From contig NZ_CP065047.1 of NCBI RefSeq assembly GCF_015689175.1, positions 2,170,001-2,234,000 on the forward strand: 64,000 bases of DNA, written 5' to 3'. The notes under the pieces were generated by a model. The model saw only the letters and a list, made by a program, of their open reading frames with translations. It did not search any database and was not told where the DNA came from. Shown piece by piece: positions 1 to 10,246 of this stretch. The translations under genes were made by a program, and so were the position numbers. Source of the DNA: Mycobacterium kubicae (lineage in GTDB: Bacteria; Actinomycetota; Actinomycetes; Mycobacteriales; Mycobacteriaceae). How positions within the stretch are numbered: position 1 is the first letter of the stretch; each line of letters opens with the position of its first letter.

Positions 1-732
1 GTCGCGCTCTACATCACCGTGCGCTACGAGCGCTACATGACCCTGTCGGCGCTGGCGGCCATGGTGTTCGACCTGACCGTGACCGCCGGCGTGTATTCGC
101 TGGTGGGCTTCGAAGTCACGCCGGCCACCGTCATCGGCCTGCTGACCATCCTCGGGTTCTCGCTCTATGACACCGTCATCGTGTTCGACAAGGTCGAGGA
201 GAACACGCACGGCTTCCAGCACACCACCCGGCGCACCTTCGCCGAACACGCCAACCTGGCGGTCAACCAGACATTCATGCGCTCGATCAACACCAGCCTC
301 ATCTCCGTGCTGCCGGTGCTGGCGCTGATGGTCGTCGCCGTGTGGCTGCTGGGTGTCGGAACGCTGAAGGACTTGGCGCTGGTCCAGCTGATCGGCATCA
401 TCGTCGGCACCTATTCCTCCATCTTCTTCGCCACGCCGCTGCTGGTCACCCTGCGGGAACGCACCGAACTGGTGCGCAACCACACCCGCCGGGTCGAACG
501 TCGGCGCCGTACCGCCTCGGCCACCGGCGCCGACCCGAGCGAGTCATCCGAAGCCCCGGAAGCCACCGAAGCCATCGAAGCCACTGACACCGCTGCAGCC
601 AACGCGGCCACTGCGCCCGAACCCGCGACGACCAAGGCGGCGACGTCGAGCAAGCCGGCGCCTGGTGCCCGTCCGGTCCGTCCCACCGGCACCCGGCGAC
701 CGACCGGCAAGCGAAACGCCGGTCGGCGGTAG
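1..732 (+). CDS. secF: Protein translocase subunit SecF, C-terminal part
   Basis: The reading frame is open from the first base, so the N-terminus lies outside the window. SecF works with SecD in the inner membrane and uses the proton motive force to help pull proteins through SecYEG. The visible part has the SecF membrane core, with several hydrophobic segments in the first 150 codons and the conserved GFSLYDTVIVFDKV stretch. The soluble tail after about codon 165 is low-complexity, rich in Ala, Glu, Thr and Pro, and ends in a basic patch. The next gene starts 5 bases downstream, so the two are probably co-transcribed. Identity is secure; only the missing start is unknown. Confidence 0.95.
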   Translation, partial: VALYITVRYERYMTLSALAAMVFDLTVTAGVYSLVGFEVTPATVIGLLTILGFSLYDTVIVFDKVEENTHGFQHTTRRTFAEHANLAVNQTFMRSINTSLISVLPVLALMVVAVWLLGVGTLKDLALVQLIGIIVGTYSSIFFATPLLVTLRERTELVRNHTRRVERRRRTASATGADPSESSEAPEATEAIEATDTAAANAATAPEPATTKAATSSKPAPGARPVRPTGTRRPTGKRNAGRR

Positions 733-737
733 CGGCG

Positions 738-2423
738 ATGGCCAGCTGGCGTCGGCGTCTTAGGGGAGACCTTGGCTCGTCGGCCGGCTTTCGGCGAGCG
801 CTGTCGGCCATCGCGGTGGCGGCCGTCCTGGTGGCCGGCGCGCTCACCGGCTGCTCGGGTAGCGCGGCCGGTCAAATCGACTACGTGGTCGACGGGACGA
901 TTCCCACCTACAACGCCAACACGGTCGTCGGCGCCTCCTCGGCCACAGCGCAGGCGTTCGCCCGCACCCTGACCGGGTTCGGCTATCACGGGCCGGACGG
1001 GCAGGTGGTCGCCGACCACGACTTCGGCACCATCTCGGTGGTCGGCGGTGCGCCGTTGGTGCTCGACTACCAGATCGCCGACAACGCCGTCTACTCCGAT
1101 GGCAAGCCGGTGACCTGCGACGACATGGTGCTGGCGTGGGCGGCGCAGTCCGGGCGTTTCCCCGGCTTCGACGCCGCCACCCAAGCCGGCTACACCGACA
1201 TCGCCAACGTCGAGTGCGCGCCGGGGCAGAAGAAGGCCCGAGTGTCGTTCATCCCGGACCGCAGCGTCGTCGACTACACGCAGCTGTTCACCGCGACTTC
1301 GATGATGCCCTCACATGTGATCGGCGACCTGCTGAGCACCGACGTCACCGCGGCGTTGCTGACCAAGAAGACACCGGTGATCGAACAGATCGCCAAAGCG
1401 TGGAACACCACCTGGGACCTCAAGCCCGGTATCGACGTCAAACGCTTCCCGTCGTCGGGCCCGTACAAGATCGAGTCCGTCCTGGACGGTGGGGGCGTGG
1501 TGCTGGTCGCCAACGACCGCTGGTGGGGCGCCAAGGCGATCACCAAACGTGTCACGGTGTGGCCGCAGGCGGTCGATATCCAAGACCGCATCAACAGCCG
1601 CAACGTCGATGTGGTCGACGTCGCCGCCGGATCGTCGGGCGCCCTGACCACCCCGGACAACTACGAACGCTCCGACTACGCCTCGGCGGGGATTCAGCAG
1701 CTGATCTTCGCGCCGCAGGGCGAGCTGGCACAGGCGCGCACCCGGCGCGCGGTGGCGCTGTGCACACCGCGCGACACCATCGCCAAGGACGCGGGGGTGG
1801 CGATCGCCAACTCCCGGCTCAGCCCGGCGACCGACGACGCCGTTGCCGCGGCCGACGGTTCCGCCGAGGCCGGCCAGTTCACCCGGGCCGATCCCGTCGC
1901 CGCGCGCACCGCGCTTGGGGGTGCGCCGTTGACCGTGCGGATCGGCTATCGGGGACCCAACGCGCGCCTGGCCGCCACCGTGGGTGCCATCGCGAAGGCT
2001 TGCGGACCGGCCGGGATCACCGTCTCCGATGTGAGCTTGACGACCCCGGGACCACAGGCGCTGCGGGAAGGCAAGATCGACGCGTTGCTGGCCAGCACCG
2101 GCGGGGCCACCGGTAGCGGGTCCAGCGGGTCGTCCCCGATCGATGCCTACGACCTGCACAGCGGCAACGGAAACAACCTCTCCGGCTATTCGAATGCGCA
2201 GGTAGACGGCATCATTGGGGCGCTGGCGGTATCCGCTGACCCCGCCGAGCGGGTTCGATTGCTCGGCGATGGTGCGCCGGTACTGTGGGGTGACATGCCG
2301 ACGTTGCCGCTGTACCGGCAGCAGCGGACGTTGTTGATGTCGAAGAAGATGTATGCCGTGAGCAGGAACCCAACCCGCTGGGGAGCGGGCTGGAACATGG
2401 ACCGATGGGCTTTGGTGCAGTGA
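738..2423 (+). CDS. ABC transporter substrate-binding lipoprotein, family 5 (Rv2585c-like)
   Basis: The 561-residue protein begins with a basic segment and a hydrophobic signal that ends in a lipobox (LTGC, Cys about residue 39), so it should be a lipoprotein on the outer face of the membrane. The body resembles family 5 solute-binding proteins (DppA/OppA type), with the typical [15 protein letters not shown] start and a ConxW-rich lobe. Such proteins bind peptides or similar solutes for ABC importers. No permease or ATPase gene is adjacent, so the partner must be encoded elsewhere. It sits between secF and apt, which I recall as the M. tuberculosis order. The ligand cannot be read from the sequence. 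Confidence 0.85.
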   Translation: MASWRRRLRGDLGSSAGFRRALSAIAVAAVLVAGALTGCSGSAAGQIDYVVDGTIPTYNANTVVGASSATAQAFARTLTGFGYHGPDGQVVADHDFGTISVVGGAPLVLDYQIADNAVYSDGKPVTCDDMVLAWAAQSGRFPGFDAATQAGYTDIANVECAPGQKKARVSFIPDRSVVDYTQLFTATSMMPSHVIGDLLSTDVTAALLTKKTPVIEQIAKAWNTTWDLKPGIDVKRFPSSGPYKIESVLDGGGVVLVANDRWWGAKAITKRVTVWPQAVDIQDRINSRNVDVVDVAAGSSGALTTPDNYERSDYASAGIQQLIFAPQGELAQARTRRAVALCTPRDTIAKDAGVAIANSRLSPATDDAVAAADGSAEAGQFTRADPVAARTALGGAPLTVRIGYRGPNARLAATVGAIAKACGPAGITVSDVSLTTPGPQALREGKIDALLASTGGATGSGSSGSSPIDAYDLHSGNGNNLSGYSNAQVDGIIGALAVSADPAERVRLLGDGAPVLWGDMPTLPLYRQQRTLLMSKKMYAVSRNPTRWGAGWNMDRWALVQ

Positions 2424-2962
2424 CGACTGCTAGCGACATCCCTTCTGTGGCCCAGGTGATTGCGGCGTTGACGCGCGACGTCGCCGACTTCCCCCAGCCC
2501 GGGGTCCAGTTCAAAGACCTGACCCCGTTGTTCGCCGACCGGGAAGCGATGAACGCGGTGATTGACGCGTTGGCCGAGATCGCCTCCGGTGCGGATCTGG
2601 TCGCCGGCATCGAATCGCGCGGCTCGTTGGTGGCCGCGGCGATCGCGGCCCGGCTGGGCACCGGCGTGCTGTCCATCCGCAAGAGCGGCAAACTGCCGCC
2701 GCCGGTGCTGCGTGAGGACTACGAGCGGGAGTACGGCCCGGCCACCATCGAGATTCCGGCCGACGGCCTGGAACTCGCCGGCCTCAACGTGGTGATCATC
2801 GACGACGTGCTGGCCACCGGCGGCACGCTGGGCGCGGCCAACCGGCTGCTCGAGCGGGCGGGCGCCAACGTCACCAAGGCGGCGGTGGTGGTGGAGCTTC
2901 CGGCGCTGGGTGGCCGCGAGGCGGTGGCGCCGTTGTCCGTGCACAGCTTGAGCCAGGCGTAG
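2420..2962 (+). CDS. apt: Adenine phosphoribosyltransferase
   Basis: Apt salvages adenine by joining it to PRPP to give AMP. The protein (about 180 residues) has the PRPP-binding motif [13 protein letters not shown] and the upstream GIESRG loop of type I phosphoribosyltransferases. I chose the GTG at 2420 because it overlaps the stop of the upstream gene as GTGA, a common coupling in this genome; an in-frame ATG at 2405 would add five residues. The gene lies just before relA, an arrangement I recall from other mycobacteria and one that links purine salvage with ppGpp metabolism. The gap to relA holds an inverted repeat. Confidence 0.95.
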   Translation: MTTASDIPSVAQVIAALTRDVADFPQPGVQFKDLTPLFADREAMNAVIDALAEIASGADLVAGIESRGSLVAAAIAARLGTGVLSIRKSGKLPPPVLREDYEREYGPATIEIPADGLELAGLNVVIIDDVLATGGTLGAANRLLERAGANVTKAAVVVELPALGGREAVAPLSVHSLSQA

Positions 2963-3034
2963 GGCCGGGTCCCTGTTCCGGGTCATGGCGGCCAGGGGTG
3001 GCGGCGGCGGGCATCGACGGTGAGTTGGCGGTTC

Positions 3035-3090
3035 CGAGTGTGCGCCCAGGGCGGGATTGCGCCGGTTTTCCCGCCGCGAGTGCACACTCG
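3035..3090. repeat. Nested inverted repeat, putative dispersed element copy A
   Basis: Outer arms CGAGTGTGC (3035-3043) and GCACACTCG (3082-3090) pair perfectly. Inner arms GGCGGGA (3050-3056) and TCCCGCC (3069-3075) also pair perfectly. A related sequence occurs at about 56,585-56,680, so this looks like a member of a dispersed family and not a gene-specific site. It may also act as a hairpin after apt. Confidence 0.6.
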
Positions 3091-3178
3091 AGACCGTCAG
3101 CGCACACTGGCCCCGTAGCGTCGGAAGCGACGGGCAAGGGAAATTGACGAGATATCCTCGAGGTCGGAGGTGACGACC

Positions 3179-5548
3179 GTGGCCGACGACCAGACCACAG
3201 TGCAGGCTGTTGCGCCCTCGGACGCCAGCGCTGTCGTCGAGGCGGTGCCCGAAACACCCGAGCCGCCCGCCGAAACCCTCAAGACATCGAGCAGCGCATC
3301 CCGGCGGGTGCGGGCCCGCCTGGCAAGGCGGATGACCGCCCAGCGCAGCGCGCTGAACCCGGTGCTCGAGCCGCTGGTGGCCGTGCACCGCGAGGTCTAC
3401 CCCAAGGCGGACCTGTCGATGCTGCAGCGGGCCTACGAGGTTGCCGACCAGCGCCACGCCAGCCAACTGCGCCACTCCGGGGATCCCTACATCACCCACC
3501 CGCTGGCCGTCGCCAACATCCTGGCGGAGTTGGGCATGGACACCACGACGTTGGTGGCCGCGCTGCTGCACGACACGGTGGAGGACACCGGGTACACCCT
3601 CGAGGCGCTGAGCGAGGAATTCGGCGAAGAGGTGGGGCACCTCGTCGACGGGGTGACCAAGCTGGACCGAGTGGTGCTGGGCAGCGCCGCCGAGGGCGAG
3701 ACCATCCGCAAGATGATCACTGCGATGGCCCGCGACCCGCGCGTGCTGGTCATCAAGGTGGCCGACCGGTTGCACAACATGCGCACCATGCGTTTCCTGC
3801 CGCCGGAGAAGCAGGCACGCAAGGCCCGCGAGACGCTGGAAGTCATTGCGCCCCTTGCCCACCGGCTGGGTATGGCCAGCGTCAAGTGGGAACTGGAAGA
3901 TCTGTCGTTCGCGATCCTGCACCCCAAGAAGTACGAAGAGATCGTCCGCTTGGTGGCCGGGCGCGCACCGTCGCGCGACACCTATCTGGCCAAAGTCCGC
4001 GCCGAGATCATCGCCACCCTGAGCGCGTCGAAGATCAAGGCGACGGTCGAAGGCCGGCCCAAGCATTACTGGTCGATCTACCAGAAGATGATCGTCAAGG
4101 GCCGCGACTTCGACGACATCCACGACCTGGTCGGCATCCGCATCCTGTGCGACGAGATCCGCGACTGCTATGCCGCTGTGGGCGTGGTGCATTCGCTGTG
4201 GCAGCCGATGGCGGGCCGGTTCAAGGACTATATCGCCCAGCCGCGCTACGGCGTATACCAGTCGCTGCACACCACCGTCGTCGGGCCGGAGGGCAAGCCG
4301 TTGGAGGTGCAGATCCGCACTCGCGACATGCACCGCACCGCCGAATACGGCATCGCCGCGCACTGGCGCTACAAAGAAGCCAAGGGCCGCAACGGAGTTC
4401 CGCATCCACATGCCGCGGCCGAGATCGACGACATGGCCTGGATGCGTCAGCTGCTCGATTGGCAACGGGAGGCCGCCGACCCCGGCGAGTTCCTGGAATC
4501 GCTGCGCTATGACCTTGCCGTCCAAGAGATCTTCGTGTTCACCCCCAAGGGTGACGTCATCACCTTGCCGACCGGGTCGACGCCGGTGGACTTCGCCTAC
4601 GCGGTGCACACCGAGGTGGGGCACCGCTGCATCGGCGCGCGTGTCAACGGCCGGCTGGTCGCGCTGGAACGCAAACTCGAAAACGGGGAAGTGGTGGAGG
4701 TTTTCACCTCCAAGGCGCCCAACGCCGGGCCGTCGCGGGACTGGCAGCAGTTCGTGGTGTCACCGCGCGCCAAGACCAAGATCCGGCAGTGGTTCGCCAA
4801 GGAGCGCCGCGAAGAAGCGCTGGAGGCCGGCAAGGAAGCCATGGCTCGCGAGGTTCGCCGCGGCGGACTTCCATTGCAGCGCTTGGTCAATGCCGAGTCC
4901 ATGTCGGCGGTGGCGCGCGAACTGCACTACACCGACGTCTCTGCGCTCTACACCGCGATCGGCGAAGGGCACGTGTCGGCCAAACACGCCGTGCAGCGGC
5001 TGCTGGCTGAGCTGGGCGGCATCGACCAGGCCGAGGAAGACCTGGCCGAGCGGTCCACGCCGACCACCATTCCGCGTCGCCAGCGCAGCACCGACGACGT
5101 CGGTGTCTCGGTGCCCGGCGCGCCGGGCGTACTGACCAAGCTGGCCAAGTGCTGCACGCCGGTGCCCGGAGACGCGATCATGGGGTTCGTCACCCGCGGC
5201 GGCGGAGTCAGCGTGCACCGCACCGACTGCACCAACGCCGCGTCGCTGCAGCAGCAATCCGAACGCATCATCGAGGTGCTGTGGGCGCCGTCGCCGTCAT
5301 CGGTGTTCCTGGTGGCGATTCAGGTCGAAGCGCTCGACCGGCACCGTCTGCTCTCCGACGTGACCCGGGTGTTGGCCGACGAGAAGGTCAACATCCTGTC
5401 CGCCTCGGTGACCACGTCCGGTGACCGGGTGGCCATCAGCCGCTTCACTTTCGAGATGGGCGACCCCAAGCACCTCGGCCATCTGCTCAACGTGGTCCGC
5501 AATGTCGAAGGCGTCTACGACGTCTACCGGGTGACCTCCGCCGCCTAG
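3179..5548 (+). CDS. relA: Bifunctional (p)ppGpp synthetase/hydrolase Rel
   Basis: Rel makes and degrades the stringent-response alarmone (p)ppGpp. The 789-residue protein has the full RSH layout: an N-terminal HD hydrolase domain (HDTVED at about residue 131), the synthetase domain with HYWSIYQKM and the [10 protein letters not shown] segment, a TGS domain starting near [15 protein letters not shown], a helical and zinc-finger-like region with KCCTPVPGD, and a C-terminal ACT domain. The GTG at 3179 is chosen because GGAGG lies at 3166-3170, eight bases upstream; the in-frame GTG at 3170 would overlap that site. Length and sequence match my recollection of the M. tuberculosis protein closely. 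It ends 9 bases from the convergent kinase gene. Confidence 0.97.
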   Translation: MADDQTTVQAVAPSDASAVVEAVPETPEPPAETLKTSSSASRRVRARLARRMTAQRSALNPVLEPLVAVHREVYPKADLSMLQRAYEVADQRHASQLRHSGDPYITHPLAVANILAELGMDTTTLVAALLHDTVEDTGYTLEALSEEFGEEVGHLVDGVTKLDRVVLGSAAEGETIRKMITAMARDPRVLVIKVADRLHNMRTMRFLPPEKQARKARETLEVIAPLAHRLGMASVKWELEDLSFAILHPKKYEEIVRLVAGRAPSRDTYLAKVRAEIIATLSASKIKATVEGRPKHYWSIYQKMIVKGRDFDDIHDLVGIRILCDEIRDCYAAVGVVHSLWQPMAGRFKDYIAQPRYGVYQSLHTTVVGPEGKPLEVQIRTRDMHRTAEYGIAAHWRYKEAKGRNGVPHPHAAAEIDDMAWMRQLLDWQREAADPGEFLESLRYDLAVQEIFVFTPKGDVITLPTGSTPVDFAYAVHTEVGHRCIGARVNGRLVALERKLENGEVVEVFTSKAPNAGPSRDWQQFVVSPRAKTKIRQWFAKERREEALEAGKEAMAREVRRGGLPLQRLVNAESMSAVARELHYTDVSALYTAIGEGHVSAKHAVQRLLAELGGIDQAEEDLAERSTPTTIPRRQRSTDDVGVSVPGAPGVLTKLAKCCTPVPGDAIMGFVTRGGGVSVHRTDCTNAASLQQQSERIIEVLWAPSPSSVFLVAIQVEALDRHRLLSDVTRVLADEKVNILSASVTTSGDRVAISRFTFEMGDPKHLGHLLNVVRNVEGVYDVYRVTSAA

Positions 5549-5557
5549 CGCCGCGAA

Positions 5558-7255
5558 CTAGTCCAGACGCACCGAGGCGATCGTGACGGCGGTTGCCGGG
5601 GTTCCGTCCTCTCCGCCGCCCACGATGCCGCCCTTGGCGATCTTCTCCACGACGGCCGTCCCAGCCTCGTCCATGGTGCCGAAAACCGTGTATTGCGGCG
5701 GTAATTCGGAGTCGTCGTAGACCAGGAAGAATTGGCTGCCGTTGGTGTCGGGTCCGGCGTTGGCCATGGCGATGGTTCCACGCGGATACAGCATCGGCTG
5801 GGTCAGCGCTCGATCACGCGCGGCGAATTGGTTGGTTGGATACTCGTTGGCGAATTCGTAACCGGGGCCGCCGGTTCCGTCACCTTTCGGATCGCCGCAC
5901 TGCAGCACGCTGAGCGTCTGCGCCGCGGTCAGGCGGTGGCAACCGGTGTCGTCGAAGAACCCCTGCTGCGCCAGACTCACGAAACTGTTGACCGTGCAGG
6001 GGGCCTTGTTGTTGGCCAGCTGCAGACCGATAGCGCCCTGATTGGTGGTCATGGTGACCCCCACCTCGGCCGGATCGGTGGGCACCCGGCCGGTTCGTGG
6101 CGGCTTGACCGGTCTGGCCGCCGCATCCGTCGAGGGCGGGTACTGACAGTTGGCGCCCACATTGGCCGGCGGCGAAAAAGCCGGCAGCGCAGGCACCTTC
6201 GGCTCAGCCTGTGCTGTTCCGGGGACGTCGGTCACCCGGGCGCTGCTCGGCGCCGGCGACGCGGTGTTGTTCGACGTCTTGTGGTCGCGCAGCACGTAGA
6301 CAGCAACCACGGCCACCACCAAGATCAGCGCCGCCGCCGCGGCGACGCCAACCCAGATCGACCAGTTAGACGCGTGCGGCGGTGCGGGGGCCGGTGGGCT
6401 GGGGGCGTGCGGGTTCGGTAACGCGGTGTTTGTCAGCGCCGCACGTGCTGCCTCGGCCAGTTCGTGCACCGACTGGTAGCGAAGCTGCGGATCTTTCGCC
6501 ATGCCACGGGCGATCACCTCGTCGAAGGCCGGTGGTATCCCGGCTGTGGTGGTCGACGGCCGCGGCGGCGGGTTGTTGAGGTGCGCGCTGATTTGTTCTT
6601 CCAGGCTGTCACCGGGGTAGGGGCGCCGGCCGGTCAGGCACTCATAGAGCACGCACGCCAACGAGTACACATCGGCGCGGGGATCGGTGTTGCCCCGGAA
6701 CCGCTCGGGGGCCATGTAGGCCAGCGTGCCCATGGTGTGTCCAGTGGTGGTGATGGCGGTGTCGGTGGTGGCGCGCGCGATACCGAAGTCGATGAGGTAG
6801 ACGAAGTTTCGGGCGTTGGCGACCAGGATGTTGGACGGTTTGACATCGCGGTGGACCAGCCCGACTTGGTGCGCGCTGTCGAGCGCCCCGGCGACTTGTT
6901 CGACGATCGCCACGGCGGTGGCCGGGTCGAGCCGGCCGCCGTTTTCGGCGATGAACGCGCCCAGGTCGCGCCCTTCGATGAGGCGCATGTCGACATAGAG
7001 CCGGCCGTCGATTTCACCAAAACTATGAATCGGCACGATGTGCGGGTCGTTGAGGGCGGCGGCGGTGCGTGCCTCGCGGCGGAATCGATGTTCGAACTCG
7101 CGGTCCTCCACCAGGTGGGGCGGCAGGACCTTGATGGCGACGACCCGGTCGGTTTCGGTGTCGTAGGCGCGGAACACTTGCCCCATGCCGCCGCGGCCCA
7201 GCAATCCGAGCAAACGGTATCGCCCGAAGGTGGTTTCGGATTCGCTACCGGTCAC
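5558..7255 (-). CDS. Transmembrane Ser/Thr kinase with extracytoplasmic cyclophilin domain
   Basis: This 565-residue protein joins two enzymes. Residues 12-272 are a PknE/PknF-like kinase with glycine loop GRGGMG (20-25), catalytic lysine K42, HRD at 135-137, DFG at 156-158 and a Thr-rich activation loop (about 165-177). A Pro-rich linker and one membrane helix (about 299-322) follow. Residues 355-565 are a cyclophilin-type peptidyl-prolyl isomerase with H440-R441, Q452 and the GSQFF core, so the isomerase looks active. It would face outward. That domain and its NVGANCQYPPS linker closely match the C-terminal half of the next gene, ppiB, so it probably arose by duplication and fusion. The GTG start has AAAGGA five bases upstream. 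M. tuberculosis lacks a gene here as far as I recall. Confidence 0.9.
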   Translation of the reverse strand: MTGSESETTFGRYRLLGLLGRGGMGQVFRAYDTETDRVVAIKVLPPHLVEDREFEHRFRREARTAAALNDPHIVPIHSFGEIDGRLYVDMRLIEGRDLGAFIAENGGRLDPATAVAIVEQVAGALDSAHQVGLVHRDVKPSNILVANARNFVYLIDFGIARATTDTAITTTGHTMGTLAYMAPERFRGNTDPRADVYSLACVLYECLTGRRPYPGDSLEEQISAHLNNPPPRPSTTTAGIPPAFDEVIARGMAKDPQLRYQSVHELAEAARAALTNTALPNPHAPSPPAPAPPHASNWSIWVGVAAAAALILVVAVVAVYVLRDHKTSNNTASPAPSSARVTDVPGTAQAEPKVPALPAFSPPANVGANCQYPPSTDAAARPVKPPRTGRVPTDPAEVGVTMTTNQGAIGLQLANNKAPCTVNSFVSLAQQGFFDDTGCHRLTAAQTLSVLQCGDPKGDGTGGPGYEFANEYPTNQFAARDRALTQPMLYPRGTIAMANAGPDTNGSQFFLVYDDSELPPQYTVFGTMDEAGTAVVEKIAKGGIVGGGEDGTPATAVTIASVRLD

Positions 7256-7302
7256 CGGCGTCCTTTCCGTGTCCTTCCCGCATCCGCCTGCGCGGACGTG
7301 CG

Positions 7303-8184
7303 TTAGTCGAGCAGCACCGACTTGATGGTGACTTCGGTGGCGGGCGCACCGTCCTCACCGCCGCCGGCTACCCCGGCCGCGGCGATCTTGTCCAGGGTGG
7401 CCAATCCGTCGGCCTGGATGGTGCCGAAGACGGTGTAGTCAGGCGGCAGCTGTGAGTCCTTGTAGACCATGAAGAATTGGCTGCCGTTGCTGTTGGGGAC
7501 CCGGGAGTGGGCCATGGCCAGCGTTCCGCGCGGATACAGCACGGGTTGCTGCAGCGCGGGATCGTTGGGCGGGTACTGGTCGGTGGGGTATTCGTTGGCG
7601 AACTGGTATCCGGGGCCACCGGTGCCTTCGCCGGTGGGGTCGCCGCACTGCAGCACGCCCAGGTTGGGCGAGGTGGTCAGCCGGTGGCATTTGGTGTCGT
7701 TGAAATACCTCTGACCCACCAGGCTCGCGAAACTGTTGACCGTGCAAGGCGATTCGTTGTTGGCCAGCATGATGCCGATATTGCCCTGGCTGGTGACCAT
7801 GCTGACGCTGATGGACGCCGGGTCGGTGGGGATCTTGCCGGTGCGCGGCGGCTTGGCCGGCTTGGCTGCAGGCTGCTGTGACGGCGGGTACTGGCAATTC
7901 GCTCCCACGTTGGCCGACGGCTTGAACGACGGCAACGGCGGGGCGGCTCCCGGAGCGGGTGCCGACGTGGTCGCCGACGAGGTGGGACTCGCCGACGGCT
8001 TGCTCTTGTCGTCGTGCTTGGTGACGACCAGGGTGATCACCACCGCCGCGATCACGGCCACCGCCGCGACCGAGCCCCCGATGATCGCCAGCTGGCGGCG
8101 CCTCTTGGCTTGCTTGGCGCGGCGCTCCAGCTGCCGTTCGAGTTTGCGCTTGGCGTTCGCACGGCGCTGCTGATTGGTGGGCAC
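7303..8184 (-). CDS. ppiB: Membrane-anchored peptidyl-prolyl cis-trans isomerase, cyclophilin type
   Basis: The 293-residue protein speeds proline isomerisation during folding. A very basic N-terminus (about residues 1-32), one hydrophobic helix (about 33-55) and a Ser/Pro/Ala linker precede a cyclophilin domain with CHRL, the LQCGDP glutamine and GSQFF, so the enzyme should sit outside the membrane. I chose GTG 8184 because GGGAGGAC lies upstream at normal spacing; the frame is open further upstream but that part looks non-coding. It is 47 bases ahead of the kinase-cyclophilin gene on the same strand, so the two probably form one transcript. At several sites it differs from both the fused paralogue and my memory of M. 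tuberculosis PpiB. Confidence 0.92.
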   Translation of the reverse strand: MPTNQQRRANAKRKLERQLERRAKQAKRRRQLAIIGGSVAAVAVIAAVVITLVVTKHDDKSKPSASPTSSATTSAPAPGAAPPLPSFKPSANVGANCQYPPSQQPAAKPAKPPRTGKIPTDPASISVSMVTSQGNIGIMLANNESPCTVNSFASLVGQRYFNDTKCHRLTTSPNLGVLQCGDPTGEGTGGPGYQFANEYPTDQYPPNDPALQQPVLYPRGTLAMAHSRVPNSNGSQFFMVYKDSQLPPDYTVFGTIQADGLATLDKIAAAGVAGGGEDGAPATEVTIKSVLLD

Positions 8185-8312
8185 GGCCGATGTCCTCCCT
8201 GCTGTCCGGTGAATCGGGCCGAGTGGCCAGCCCAGGCTAATGTGGGCGCTGCGACCCGTGTCAAGTGGCCCGCGGTCGGGCCGCATCGCGCGGAGATGGG
8301 AAACTGGGCAGC

Positions 8313-8987
8313 GTGTTGATCACCGGATTTCCCGCGGGGTTGCTGCAGTGCAACTGTTACGTGCTTGCTGAGCGCCCCGGGACCGACGCGATCATCGTGG
8401 ATCCGGGGCAGCGTGCGATGGGTCCGCTGCGGCGCATCCTCGACGAGAATCGGCTGACCCCGGCTGCGGTACTGATCACCCACGGCCATATCGACCACAT
8501 GTGGTCGGCGCAGAAGGTCTCCGACACCTTCGGCTGCCCCACCTACATCCATCCCGAAGACCGCTTCATGCTCAAGGACCCGATTTACGGCCTGGGTCCG
8601 CGAATGGCCCAGCTGGTCGCCGGTGCGTTCTTCCGGGAACCCAAGCAGGTCGTCGAGCTGGATCGCGACGGCGACAAGATCGATCTGGGCAGCATCTCGG
8701 TCAACGTCGACCACACGCCCGGGCACACGCGCGGATCGGTGTGCTTTCGCATCCTGCAGGCCGCCGAGAACGACGCCGACGTGGTCTTCACCGGCGACAC
8801 CCTGTTCGAGCGCTCAGTGGGCCGCACCGATTTGTTCGGGGGCAGCGGCCGGGATCTGCTGCGCTCCATCGTCGATAAATTGTTGGTGCTCGACGACACG
8901 ACCGTGGTACTACCCGGGCATGGCAACTCGACCACCATCGGCGCCGAGCGTCGATTCAATCCGTTCCTCGAAGGCTTGAGTCCGTGA
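8313..8987 (+). CDS. Metallo-beta-lactamase-fold hydrolase (Rv2581c-like, glyoxalase II type)
   Basis: The 224-residue protein has the binuclear metal site of the metallo-beta-lactamase fold: THGHIDH (His57, His59, Asp61, His62), the HTPGHTRG histidine, FTGDTLF and a C-terminal GHGN histidine. Family members include hydroxyacylglutathione hydrolases and other thioester hydrolases; mycobacteria use mycothiol, so the real substrate is uncertain. The GTG at 8313 gives the length I recall for the M. tuberculosis orthologue. Its stop overlaps the hisS start by four bases, so the two are translationally coupled. Confidence 0.9.
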   Translation: MLITGFPAGLLQCNCYVLAERPGTDAIIVDPGQRAMGPLRRILDENRLTPAAVLITHGHIDHMWSAQKVSDTFGCPTYIHPEDRFMLKDPIYGLGPRMAQLVAGAFFREPKQVVELDRDGDKIDLGSISVNVDHTPGHTRGSVCFRILQAAENDADVVFTGDTLFERSVGRTDLFGGSGRDLLRSIVDKLLVLDDTTVVLPGHGNSTTIGAERRFNPFLEGLSP

Positions 8988-10246
8988 CGGAATTCTCGGC
9001 CCCCAAAGGCGTGCCGGACTACGTCCCGCCGGATTCGGTGCAGTTCGTCGCCGTGCGTGACGGTCTGCTGGAAGCTGCCCGCCGCGCCGGGTACGGCCAC
9101 ATCGAGTTGCCGATCTTCGAGGACACCGCGCTTTTCGCCCGCGGCGTCGGCGAATCCACCGACGTGGTGTCCAAGGAGATGTACACCTTCGCCGATCGCG
9201 GCGACCGCTCGGTGACGCTGCGACCCGAGGGCACCGCCGGGGTGGTGCGCGCGGTGATCGAACACGGGCTGGACCGCGGCGGGCTGCCGATCAAGCTGGT
9301 TTATGCCGGCCCGTTCTTCCGCTACGAACGCCCGCAGGCCGGACGATACCGCCAATTGCAACAGGTCGGCGTCGAGGCGATCGGCGTCGACGATCCGGCG
9401 CTGGATGCCGAGGTGATCGCCGTGGCCGACGCCGGGTTCCGGTCGCTGGGCCTAGACGGGTTCCGTCTGGAGATCACCTCCCTGGGTGACGAGACCTGCC
9501 GCCCGCAGTACCGGGAACTGTTGCAGGACTTCCTGTTTCGGCTCGATCTCGACGAGGACACCCGGCGGCGCGCCCAGATCAACCCGTTGCGGGTGCTCGA
9601 TGACAAGCGACCCGAGGTACGCGCGATGACCGCCGACGCGCCGGTGCTGCTCGATCATCTCTCCGATGGCGCCAAGCAGCATTTCGACACGGTGCTGGCT
9701 CACCTGGATGCGCTCGGGGTGCCCTACGTCATCAACCCGCGCATGGTGCGCGGTCTGGATTACTACACCAAGACCACATTCGAGTTCGTGCACGACGGGC
9801 TAGGCGCACAATCCGGCATCGGCGGCGGCGGGCGCTATGACGGCCTGATGTGTCAACTCGGCGGACAGGACTTGTCCGGCATTGGTTTTGGGCTGGGGGT
9901 GGACCGTACTGTGCTGGCTTTGCGCGCCGAGGGCAAGAGCGTGGGGGAGACCGCCCGCTGCGAGGTGTTCGCGGTGCCACTGAGTGACGCGGCGAAGCTG
10001 CGACTTGCGGTGCTGGCTGGCCAATTACGTTCGTCCGGTGTGCGGGTCGACCTTGCCTACGGTGATCGTGGGCTCAAGGGAGCGATGCGGGCGGCCGACC
10101 GCTCCGGTGCTCGCCTCGCGTTGATCGCCGGGGACCGCGACATCGAGGCGGGGACCATTGGCGTCAAGGACCTTGGGACGGGGGATCAGGTGTCGGTGGA
10201 ATCCGATTCTGTTGTGGCAGAGGTTCTTTCGCGGCTAGGTCAGTAG
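8984..10246 (+). CDS. hisS: Histidyl-tRNA synthetase
   Basis: HisS charges tRNA-His with histidine. The 420-residue class II synthetase shows motif 2 ([13 protein letters not shown]), the two histidine signature segments [11 protein letters not shown] and GGGGRYDGL, and motif 3 GFGLGVDR, followed by the C-terminal anticodon-binding domain. The GTG start overlaps the previous stop as GTGA. The last 83 bases are overlapped on the opposite strand by the end of a membrane-protein gene. In M. tuberculosis I recall a haloalkane dehalogenase gene as the next neighbour; here two other genes are found instead. Confidence 0.97.
   Translation: MTEFSAPKGVPDYVPPDSVQFVAVRDGLLEAARRAGYGHIELPIFEDTALFARGVGESTDVVSKEMYTFADRGDRSVTLRPEGTAGVVRAVIEHGLDRGGLPIKLVYAGPFFRYERPQAGRYRQLQQVGVEAIGVDDPALDAEVIAVADAGFRSLGLDGFRLEITSLGDETCRPQYRELLQDFLFRLDLDEDTRRRAQINPLRVLDDKRPEVRAMTADAPVLLDHLSDGAKQHFDTVLAHLDALGVPYVINPRMVRGLDYYTKTTFEFVHDGLGAQSGIGGGGRYDGLMCQLGGQDLSGIGFGLGVDRTVLALRAEGKSVGETARCEVFAVPLSDAAKLRLAVLAGQLRSSGVRVDLAYGDRGLKGAMRAADRSGARLALIAGDRDIEAGTIGVKDLGTGDQVSVESDSVVAEVLSRLGQ

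Noticed and set aside
2186..4624. A minus-strand frame of 812 codons across the end of the binding-protein gene, apt and relA
   Set aside because: It lies antisense to three well-conserved genes, is rich in His, Arg and Gly without domain logic, and follows from the GC bias at third positions.
7085..7105. TTCGAAC near 7091 as a possible LexA site
   Set aside because: Only one half-site is present, it lacks the GTTCGA partner at the right spacing, and it lies inside the kinase gene.
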